A stretch of 64,000 nt of DNA, taken from contig NC_044573.1 in NCBI RefSeq assembly GCF_901933205.1, forward strand, positions 88,866,546-88,930,545, written 5' to 3'. The DNA is from Camarhynchus parvulus (Eukaryota; Chordata; Aves; Passeriformes; Thraupidae). The position numbers were made by a program, and so were the translations under genes. The notes under the pieces were generated by a model. That model was given only the letters and a program-made list of their open reading frames with translations. It was not told where the DNA came from and did not search any database. Each line of letters starts with the position of its first letter. Positions within the stretch are counted from its first letter, which is position 1. Below are positions 52,201-62,145 of the stretch, piece by piece.

Positions 52201-52841
52201 CTCGATTCCACCTGCTGCTCGTTTTGAGTCACAAGGACTATCAGGCAGATGAACAGCTCAACATCTGCATTTCATGCCCCCGGAGGTCCATTCCCGAAGC
52301 AAGGAATACAGTCTACCTCGTACAGTACTGAGAATAACTATTTTCACATCCTGCGCATCATTTCACCATTCAGCCCCACTCAGGTGTGAGAAAGCAAGGG
52401 GAGAGCACTGACCTTTTTACCTATTGCGAGGCGCTTTGGAGAGGACCTCGCAGCACCACGAACAGAGACGGGGGATCCCGGACAGCCCCGGAGAGCGCGC
52501 TGCTCACCGGGACCGCGGGAGCACCGGGTGCGGGGGAAGCCGCGCTGGGCGGGCGGCTCTCTCTCCGAGCTCCCTCTCCGAGCTTCCCGCGGTACCACAG
52601 CCCTCAAGGAGCCCTCCGGGACCCCGCCTCAAAGCTCACGAAGGAAAACTTCACGGTTCACAGAGAAACCATAGGCAGCATCTCGCTGTCCGCACGCCGC
52701 TGTGCTAGCGGGGTTCCCCCTCGCAGCCGGTCCCCTCGAGGCAGCGGCGGGGAATGTCAGAGGAAGCGCCCCGCACACTCCCGCAGCTCCCTACGACCCC
52801 CGCACGGTCCCGTTCCTCCTCGCGCCGCCCCCAGCCCCGGC

Positions 52842-52850
52842 GCTCACCTG
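52842..52850 (-). other. Strong candidate splice donor CAG|GTGAGC (exon 1 of HTR1E)
   Basis: On the minus strand the sequence CTCAG|GTGAGC matches the vertebrate donor consensus at nearly every position. It would end a non-coding first exon at 52848. A second, weaker minus-strand donor CAG|GTACGAG ends at 53598 and could serve an alternative first exon. Confidence 0.5.
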
Positions 52851-53210
52851 AGCTCCGGCTCCTGTTGCTCCTGCCGGGGGTCTCCGCCGCGGGGAGGGGG
52901 CCGAGCTCCGCCGCCTCCCCGCAGCGCGGCAGCCGCCAAGTGCCGCGCTGCCCCCGGCACCGGGATTTATCGCTGGGCGGCAGCGGGCGGGGGGGAAACG
53001 CCGTGCGGAGCCACTTCGGGGCGCGCCGCCACCGCGGGCAGAGCCCGCTGCCTTCCCGCCCCCTGGGCGGGGGGAGCCGGCGGGGTCGCGCCGAGGGAGG
53101 GGAGGATGAGGATGAGGATGCAGCAGCTCCGTTCCGCTCCGCGGCGGCGGCAACACGGCACCGCCCCCTCCCCGCTGCGCCCGCCGAGGAGCACCTCCGC
53201 CCGCCAGCTC

Positions 53211-53280
53211 GCTGGGCACCGCCGGGCACTGCTGGGTACTGCTGGGCACCGCCGGGCACTGCCGGGCACCGCCGGCCACG
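53211..53280. repeat. 10-bp GC-rich minisatellite, seven units
   Basis: Seven consecutive 10-base units of the form gcYgggYacY run in exact register from 53211 to 53280. Internal variation is mostly C/T, and the last unit is degenerate. The array lies inside the CpG island and upstream of the proposed minus-strand start site. Confidence 0.92.
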
Positions 53281-54825
53281 GCGGCTCCGAGCACCGAGGC
53301 AGGGGAAGGGGCGGACCCTGCCCCGGCCCGGCTGCCGCCGCTCCGGCCAAGCCCCCGGCGCTGCTCCCGCCCGCGGCTGCTGCCGCTGCTCAGGCACGGC
53401 CGGGGGCGCTGCCGGGCCCGTGCCGGGGGCGCTGCCGCTGCCCTGTCGGGGCCCTGTCGGGCCGGGGGCGGCTGCAGCTGCAGCCCTGCCCGGAGGCCAG
53501 CTGCGGCGCTGGCTCAGCCCGCTCCCGGTGGAGCTCAGCCCGCCCCGGTGCGGGCAGCCGCAGGGAGAGAGGTGTGCCAGCTTCCGAGGGCTCGTACCTG
53601 ATGCGGGGACTGTCTGGGAACCGGAGAGCCTGCTCGGGGCTTGCCCGCTCTTCGCAGTCCGTCCCTGATCACCCGGTGCTGACAGATACCGGAGATGCGC
53701 TCCTGGAGCAGGTGGAGCTGGAGTGAGAACCATGTGGGCTTGCGAGTGTGTTTTGGGATTGTAGCGTTGCGTCCACGCTGTCCGAGCACACGGGAGTGGA
53801 GTCGCTCAGTTTTGCAATGTATACACTGTACAGAGCGATAGATACCCTATGGAAGTACCATAGAGTTTAGAGGCCATCAATGACTCAAAATCAAGTAGTT
53901 ATTCCCTGAGAATGACAGAATTTCTACTAGTAATGTTAACTTTGTCAAGTGCAACTTCGATGCTAGATCTTCCACCAAAATAGGTGGGATGGAAGCTTCC
54001 CCACACCCAATAATTTGGATAAAAATCCCACAGGAGAGTCTTAAAAGGCTTTTACTTTTCTAAGGAAGGATAGATTCATGGGATGCTATCAAGTGAAGAA
54101 TGGAAGTAAAAGAACCTCTGTTTTATTCTAATGAGGTTGTCACTAATCAGAATTGGTATTACTATGCACAGCTTTAGAAACTTGTGTTTAATGTAGAGGG
54201 TTGGTTTAAAAATCTGTTCACTAACTTTCTGCTCCTGTCTCTCGCACTTCACCAAAGGGACAGAAAAATTAGAGATCTGTCCTGGTGCCTTCTGGTGAAG
54301 TGCATTCCAGACTGCTGGAGAGCTCCATGATCTAAAATGACAGTGGAAGATGACACAGATAAAGAGCAATCTCTGGATCTCATTAATGATGATAATACAC
54401 TTCTCAAATTTTGAACAACAAAGGAATGAGATTCCCAAGCATTTATCATGGTCATCAGTGCTGAATAAAATTTGTGTCTTGGACTTTCCACAGAGTTTCT
54501 GACATCTCTTCTGTTTGGGCATTAGAGGAGGATGATAAGGCTGATATGTATTCATACATGAGCCATAGCAGGGCCATCACCATGATTGGTATGTATTTAG
54601 CTATGTGCATGGTTTTATAAAACGACTTGCTGTCTGACTCCATTCTGACCTGTGTCACAGGCAGCCACTCTACATCTAAAGTGTAGAGTTCCCTAAAATA
54701 CTTTCCCCTAAAATACTGCAGCTACAGGTAAAACAAACTTCCAGGAGCAAGAGCTGGCTGTATGAATCCCACATGGAGAGCCCTTCATCCAGGGTATCAG
54801 ACAATGAAAAGAGAGACTGAAAAAT

Positions 54826-54849
54826 AAAATATTATGCAAAATATTATGC
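54826..54849. repeat. 12-bp tandem duplication aaaatattatgc x2
   Basis: Two exact adjacent copies of aaaatattatgc. Each copy plus its neighbour creates an octamer-like ATGCAAAA word. Confidence 0.9.
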
Positions 54850-57800
54850 AAAAATTAAGCATGGAAGGAAGGATTTTAACTGAGACAAAGTGTTCTCAAT
54901 GAAAGGCACAAATATCAGTCACTCACAGCTGAATGATTTCAAGTTGATCGGAAGCTGGATGGAGTGACAGCCCAGAAAGTTTCACATTAAGTCAATTAAA
55001 TCCCATTATTCTTTAGATTTTAAAAACTAATTAAATTAATTTCATGTGACTGTGAAAAGAGCTGAAATGACTGCCAAAAACTGTTCTTGTGACAGGCTAC
55101 AGAGGCAGCATTAGTCAGTAATTATGGCACCAGGCTGGTACTCAAGAGAGTTTTGTGTCTTATCTGCCCAGCTCTGAGTGGTGATAAGAGGACTCTTTAA
55201 TTTCTGTAAAGTGATACTGGGGATGAGTACTCAGCTTGCATGGTGGGGAAGAGTCACTATAACTGGATTGTCTCTTACTGCATCCCAGCAATACTCCTCC
55301 AACCTGATCAGTGATTTGCTGGGCATATTTGTAAGTAGATGACATAGAGCCTGCTGAGTTGCTTCCTTTCAGCTATCACAAATGTCTTGCTATGGAAAGG
55401 AACGTGCCTTTCAGACAACACTGCATATGCATTCAGGTATGTGTGCATGCACCTGTTCAGTCTACCAAATATCCATCATGGCAGAACTGTGGATCCACAG
55501 GGAAAAGTAGTGTGGACCATCTTGTGGCCTAACCACAATCTGCCCTACTTCAGCTCTGGATCATTCAGATATAACTGGTCATGCTGAGCCATGATGTTTT
55601 GGGCAGGAAACACCCAGCAGGGAATTATGGGCTGGTTGCTATCTGCACACATTTCTTTTTGTTTTTCTTTAATGTATTGCCCTTCTCCTTTCCTGATCCA
55701 TTCTTTGCATTTAGGCTGCTATTTCTTTCCCAGATGGTCAATGGACATGTCACCAACTACATCTCTGCAGTGCTAGAAGGAGCCACCAGAGTGGCTATCA
55801 ACAGTGTGCTGTGTAACCCCATCCCTTCTGTCTGCAGGGCTGGTTGCTCAAATGCTGATGCTGTGCATGTGGGATTCATCTGCCTTTAGCTTCTGACATT
55901 GTGAGTTAATCATCAGCGTGCAAGCACATCACCTCAGGCTCTCTGTATAGCTAATGGAGAGAAATAGACGTCTCCAGAAGGCAACTCATCTCATCCATCT
56001 TAGGCATCCTCTATGGGAAGATGAAATGAGCTGCCTTTTGGAGGGGCCCATTTCTCTCCACTGAGTCAGAAGGGAGCCCAGGGTGACTTGCTTGGCTGAA
56101 GATGATTAACGTTTAGATATGCGCAGTGAAGTGAAATGAATCTCACTTCTTTTGAGTAATTCTGGTAGCCATGACCTAGTGGAGATTGAGAACCTCTTGA
56201 GACTTTCCTGTAGATCCTATAAAATCCTAGCTGGGGGCAAATCTGAGCTGTTCTGCAGTTTTCTAGCAAACAAAAGCAGTGCTGATCAGTCGGCTTAATC
56301 TCAGGGCAGCAGGATGATGCTAATCTAGGAGGGAACAGAGAAATGTTGTTCAAGCAGATTCCAGAGGTGCTGTTTTGTACTGGCAGGCAGCTGCTCCCAC
56401 CCGTTTGTCCATCTTTACGTGGTGACTGGCTGCTCAGACACAGGTGTCTACAGAACCACTCTAAAACAGGTCCTTGTTCAGCACTAGAGTGATTCAAAGC
56501 CCATTTTAAGGGCTCTTGCAGCTCTCTCTGAAGCACCTTGTGCTGGCCACGATGAGATGCTGTAAGAGAGACTCACCAGATTCACCATAGTCCTTTTTAG
56601 TCCTTTTCTCAAAACTGCCTCTTTCTGAGCTCTGCATGACACCCTGTTATCTTCCTAAGGAGATAATTCCCTCTGAAAAGATGATCTGTTGTGCTGTCAG
56701 TAACCAGTAATCCACTGCACTGCAATTACTTCTCATAAGCAAATTAACAAAACAGCATCCTCATTTATTTGGGTTAACTTCTGCAGTTAACAGTTGACAG
56801 ATGATACCAAAAATGCTAGTGTAAACAATGTGTAATTTTATGTTTGAGCTCCTCAGAAATATTCTCAGGCTTATGTTATTCATGGGTGGTCCCTGGCCAT
56901 TAGTAGGACCCTGAGGTATAAACAAATGCTATTTCTGCAGGGAAAAGCAGAGCTGCCCTTTTAAAAAATGCTGTCCTAATAAGTCTACTGAAATTCAGAA
57001 CTTGGCAGAATCATACTCCTCAGCAAGAAGGAGTCAACTGGTCATTAGTTTGCTGTTGTTCTCTGGTCCTTTTTTGTCTACATGTCAGTAGTGCAGCCTC
57101 AGACACCCTGGAGCTGTGATGTGCTGCTTGGTGCTGTCAGTGATGTCTTCTTGCTCCAAGCAGAGCAGCTGCAGTGTCAGCTCAGCAGCAAGGGCCAGTC
57201 TGGGAGCACGGCCCAGAGGACAGAGAACCAACCCACTCACATCCAGCAGACAAAGTGTTAATGTCTGTGGCCTGCTACAGGCACAGCGTGTTCTGGCTCT
57301 GATGTGCTGGGGCAAAGTCTGTTTGTGACTTGTCTATTTGTACAGTGCTCAAAATAATCAGTATTGTCTTATGAGTGTGCCTTACTCAGGGTGTGTTCTT
57401 GCCGTTTCTCTCAGTGGCACTGGTAGGAGTTCACCAAATGTCCCCCTTACTCCATCACTCACCCTTGGTTGTTTTGCAGGCATATTTAGCTGGATGCTGT
57501 CTTGTAGCACCTCCCCAACCTCAGTAGCTTGTTCTTGCACAGGCAGCTCATTTACTGCTCACAGCTTGTATGGAATCTGCTTTGGTTAATGCTTTAGCAA
57601 CACCTTAGTGTGATATATCCCAACCGATGCTCCACCAAGGCTGGTGTTTGTCACAGGCTTTTGACTTGCTTAGAGCCTGTCTGGTTGGCATTGTGCTCTA
57701 CAGCATACAAGCTTCAACTCCCCTGGATCTCACCTTCTCTCAGCCCAGCTTCCCTGGGGCTATGGTGCTGCAGTGCCTTTTTGCCAGGCCCTGTGCACTG

Positions 57801-60275
57801 CCTGAGGACCCCTCTTCTTTCACAGGGCAGAGGGCTCAGATCACCCAAAGATGCTGTATGAAGATGCTGCATGTTGACTGAAGATGTGTTCACTTCTTCT
57901 GGCTGTTTTAGAGGGTTTCCTAAAACAAGAAGAGATAGGAAGTTGGTGAACCATTATATAAATTTTCCTGGCATATAGATTTGGAAAAAGACGTTAAAAA
58001 ATGTAATTGTGGTTAAGGGGCTTCAAAATTCCATAAAATGTACCTCTGGTTTTGATTTTCAATGGTATTTCACTATTAGCACAGGAGTTGTTGTGGGCTC
58101 CTGTATGGACTGGATAAAAGACCCCAGTGTTGATGAAACTGTGATCAAACACAAAGCACAAACTATTTTTAACAGAAAACTAAGTACTTCTTATTTAGAG
58201 GCCACCTAAAATTAATTATGGGATTTTTTTTACTCACCATAAAGTGAACAGAACAGGATGTCTCCTACAAACCCTTTGCTTATGACTATCCAGTCAATAT
58301 TTAAACTCCAAGTTGGTTAAGAATTCATTCAAATTTCTTATCAGTTATTTAGTGATTTTGTATGTATGGGGAGAGTCCAGTATAACAGTCAGTATATCTG
58401 AACACACTCAGAATTTCTCTGCTAAAAACTGAAGTATGCAATTCAGTCCCTTATTGTGCAGTGACTGAATGATTTCCCCTGCTTTTATTTTTCTGTAGTT
58501 TAGTGTTATTCTGACAAACCACAAAGAAATGCACATAAATAATTTTCATGTTTCTAGATGAGAAATAACTGAAACAGAATCTTAAGACCTTGGAAGTCAG
58601 TATCTTCTCAGCTTAATAACAAACATTTGCTGAGACATCAAGCAAATAATAGTGTTTTGTTATGATTTGAAATATGAACACAAAGAAATTACACAGAAAA
58701 GAAAAAATGTGGCTGAAGTGATGAAAAGTAAAATCAGTTTCACACTCAGCATTCAAAGCAGCTCATGTTTGAAGCTGTCTGTAGGCAATAGCTACTGTTG
58801 ATAAAATCCTTATGAGTGAAGGCATTGTGTTACTCTTTTCCCAAAGAATTTCCCCAAACTTGGACTTATTTTTTGCTATCATATCCCACGGGAATTCTGT
58901 TATTATATCTATCCTGCTTCCTGGAGGTGTGCCTGTGATGACTGTAAATTTTATGACAGTGTGTTTTTGTGCTGCTGCTGTAACATTAGCTTAGGTTGCT
59001 GTTAGCTGGGGATGTTGTGTGGTTCTTAGTCTGACTGTAATGGGCATGGACCATTGATTTGAGATGCTGTTTGAAAACACTGCCATTGCTGATATCAAAG
59101 GATTAACTGGTGATGTTGAGGGGTGATATATAGAGAAAGGGATAATATGATCCTTTAATAGGGATGTATCTCATTATGTATTTAAAAGATGAAATGAAAG
59201 TGACACTCAATGGCTATAATTCTGTTTCAGTCTGACACTAGATACAGTTTCCTGTGTTGAATTAAATTAAAGTTGTTTCAGGTATTTTTATGGCAAGAGT
59301 TTTAGTTGCACCCAAAGCCTGCTGAAATTGATAAGAAAGCTTGCTTAGTTTGAGGGGTCGTGGATCACACGCTTGGAACAAGTTGTGCAGAAACCATTTA
59401 TTCAGACATCATATGTTCTATTCCTGCCTTTTCTGGAATAAATGTTTATGTAATGTTCCACATTACCTAAAACACAACAAAGGTGGCAATGCCCAATTAG
59501 AAGGTCACTAAATTTCAGGGGTTTATCACCAAAATTGAAGATATATTAGGATCTAACAGTGCAGAAAAATTTATGGGTCAAGGAGGTATACAGAGGTTTT
59601 GAGAACTTGTATGTTCTAACATTTTTAGAACAGCAGCTGCAAGTAATCAAGCAATTAAATCCTACCCATGCTTCCAGCTGGGGTTGGTCAAATAAGTATT
59701 CCCACCACTATCAGATAATGCAAGAAGTTACCTATCTGCTGTGATTCTGCTGTTCTGACTCTTTATAAACTTTCTGACATGGCAGAGCCCAGCTTAGCCA
59801 CGTCGCTGTTAGGAATGGGGCTTTTTATGGATCATGTGTTTCTCAAGCACACATGGAACGATTGCTTTGCTCTGTTTGCTGCTGGTGGTTGCCTGATTAT
59901 GTGCATGGGCTACCAGGTGCATCCCAGCTGCTGAGGGTTGTTGCTCAGTCAAAATCCCTGACAAGTTGACAGCTTTGCTTCCTTCTCATGGCCCTCATGT
60001 GATCAGTCTGTTTTACTCATGGCTGTGGCTGGGGAATAACGGAGAGTGTGCATGCAGGGCAATGCTGCTCTGATGTTTTGCTTCTACACACACAGAAAGA
60101 GGGAATGGGCAGTGAGTCAGCCCTATTCAGTAAGGGGGTCATGGTCCTGGAGGTACAAAAGCATCTGAAGATGGTTCCCTCTGGAATCTCAGATTGCTCG
60201 GAAACAACTTTATGTGCCACTGTCTATGCCATTTGTATCTTTTGTACGCCATTGCTAGGTCCTATTGTCCACCTA

Positions 60276-60289
60276 TGTGTGTGTGTGTG
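60276..60289. repeat. (TG)7 microsatellite
   Basis: Seven uninterrupted TG dinucleotides. Confidence 0.9.
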
Positions 60290-60703
60290 CACTCGTGAGT
60301 ATTTGACACAACACACAGGCAGGTGACACAGCCCAGGCATCCTTGTCACAAGAGATGCTGTGGGATCACAGAGGGAGAGCCAGGCTTGTTTTCTGTGTAA
60401 CACCAGCACAGGCTCAAATCACATGGGATGGGTAGAACATTTCTGCATGTAATTCCAGAGATATTTCACACTCAGTCACCACCAAGCAGTGTTTCCTTTG
60501 CCTAGTCTGCATTCCTTTAGGCTCATTTCATTTAGCCTGTGATTATTTAGAGGAAGCAGGTGGAGAATTCCCAGTGAGAGGATTAATATAGATGGAAATG
60601 AACTTGTCTGTGCAATCAGGCTAGCCTGTTTTAAGAGAATTCACGCACATATGTTGCATGGAAATTCCAGTTACCTGACTCTTCATGCTCCTTGCATCTT
60701 CTA

Positions 60704-60747
60704 CATAATTTAGTTGCTCCTTCCCCATAATTTAGTTGCTCCTTCCC
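60704..60747. repeat. 22-bp perfect tandem duplication
   Basis: Two identical adjacent 22-base units beginning cataatttagttgctcctt, at 60704-60725 and 60726-60747. The perfect identity suggests a recent duplication or an assembly artefact. Confidence 0.93.
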
Positions 60748-61759
60748 CAACACTCCATCTATCTGCAGTGGAAATCAGTAATGACAGAATATTATTGATC
60801 TGTCTGACAGTATAGTGAACAGTAGTTAAAACTGACTGTACAGTGTCCATTACATTTTCATTTCCTACAGTATTAGTTCAGTTTATCCCAATCTCCTGAA
60901 ATCTTATGCCAGTCTGCTCCTTCTAGAGTATACAACCTCCTCTCATTTCATTTTAATTCACACACTTCTGGGGGGATAAAAATAGCAGGGGTTCTGTCTA
61001 CCAACAGAAGGACTGTAAGAAAAGCAAGATATGTTTAGCACCTCTTCCACTGAAGTGTTGCCCTGTACATCTTTTGGGAGAAGCACTGCTCAGGCAAAGG
61101 TGAGCCATGGACAGGAACCCAGGTGCTGTTTAAAACCACAGATGTCTTTCTCTGGATCTCCCCCTCTGAAAGCCCAATGGAGGACTGGCTCAGGCTGCTA
61201 CCATCCTGCAGCACATTTCCATAATGGATCTAGGTGCACAGTAGCACAACCTGACATTTCATTATTTTTAATAGTGCTATTGTTGGAAGGAGCTGCTGAA
61301 GTGAGTGCACATTCCAGCAGCAGACAGAGGTATTAATGTGGAATCACAGCAGCAAGCGCTGAAAGATGTGTGACTGGGAGAAAAGGCCACTGACAGCATA
61401 CAGTACACAGAGTAAGATTCAATTACACAATATTTATAAGCCCATACTTTCTGTTTCAGTGGTGTGGAGCTGCAAAGAAGGGAGAACAAGCCTCCTGTAT
61501 GAACTGTAGCATCTACTTGACCAAGAAGAGAAATGACTGGCCCTGTGTGTTTGGTCATGTGCTGCAGCCTGGAGTTGCTCCTGCTGTGCAAACTGCTGCT
61601 GTCAGCTGTTGCAAGTGAAGGGAATGTGTCATTCATTTTATGGAACAACAGTGTTTCTCTGGATTTATATGATCTCCTTTTTCCTTCCCACCCTAAGCTT
61701 TGCTGGAAGGAGGAACAGCTCTGCCCCTCTCCCTGCAGTGCTGCAGGGAGCCACGGGGT

Positions 61760-62145
61760 TCCAGCTCAGTCCTGGCTGAGTGGACAGCGCTGGGAACACT
61801 GCTGGGCACAGCAGAGAACATGCTGGATGTGGCAGGTGCCAGCACAGGCACCTGACACAAGTCACAGGTGATGCCCAAAAGGATGGCTGGGTTTTGCACG
61901 TGGTTGAGACGAGAGATACCTGTGAAGTTGTTGAAATTCACAAGTAAGTCAAAGGGGTATTCTGGGGACCTTTTGGGAGCGCAGCCTTGTAAGCCCTACA
62001 GCACCTCAGCCACACCATCAGTGAGTGTATTTGGAGCTGAGCTTGCCTACATCAGCTGTATCAGAAGCACTAGATTTGGGTATGGATGTTGCAGTATGGG
62101 GATTGATGGGGAGGAGGAAATTCAGGCAGGGCTGTCCATCTGGGA
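61760..62145 (+). repeat. Unidentified dispersed repeat, copy B
   Basis: This is the partner of the segment at 24410-24800, in the same orientation. Shared words include ctcagtcctggc, gctgagtggacagc, actgctgggcacagcagaga, ttgaaattcaca, ttttgggagc, cagcacctcag and tatcagaa. The perfect hairpin CAGGTGCC-agcaca-GGCACCTG is at 61833-61854. The left boundary is abrupt at about 61760 and the right boundary fades near 62145. Copies this far apart with partial divergence point to an old interspersed family and not a recent segmental duplication. Confidence 0.7.

Larger units (their letters stand above)
44577..52379. other. Intronic or intergenic DNA, no gene recognised
   Basis: Mostly AT-rich, with an AAT microsatellite at 45948-45967. 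The part at 48.2-49.3 kb is more GC-rich and holds a 249-codon minus-strand frame (48508-49257), described separately. Otherwise no exon, repeat or RNA gene was recognised. Confidence 0.55.
19299..52847 (-). other. HTR1E: Proposed large 5' intron of HTR1E (about 33.5 kb)
   Basis: The proposal joins a minus-strand donor CAG|GTGAGC at 52848/52847, inside the CpG island, to the acceptor at 19299. Known mammalian HTR1E has a non-coding first exon separated from the coding exon by a very long intron, so the layout fits. Nothing in between looks like a coding exon. The span contains CR1 fragments, two solo LTRs, one member of a repeat pair and simple repeats. The pairing of donor and acceptor is an inference. 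Confidence 0.5.
52380..53750. promoter_or_regulatory. CpG island, proposed HTR1E promoter and first exon
   Basis: About 1.35 kb of very GC-rich DNA with frequent unmethylated-type CG dinucleotides rises sharply from AT-rich flanks. It is the only such block in the window. It contains several GC-box-like gggcggg and ccgccccc motifs. On the minus strand there is a TATA-like GATAAATC at 52971-52964 and, about 115 bases downstream, a strong splice donor at 52848/52847. These features fit transcription leftwards, toward HTR1E. Long open frames cross it on both strands (up to 446 codons plus and 342 codons minus), as expected where stop codons are depleted by GC richness. Another gene's promoter, or bidirectional transcription, cannot be excluded. 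Confidence 0.75.
53751..61759. other. Intergenic DNA upstream of HTR1E, no gene recognised
   Basis: AT-rich sequence follows the CpG island. No coding exon was recognised. It contains a 12-bp tandem duplication at 54826-54849, a short TG microsatellite at 60276-60289 and a 22-bp tandem duplication at 60704-60747. Frames of up to 159 codons (54076-54555, minus) show no recognisable family. Confidence 0.55.

Noticed and set aside
54076..54555. 159-codon minus-strand frame upstream of the CpG island
   Set aside because: AT-rich random-looking composition and no domain; other frames overlap it.
61780..61800. REST/RE1-like half site (ggacagcgct) in repeat copy B
   Set aside because: Only the right half of the motif is present and the left half is missing; the other repeat copy differs at this position.
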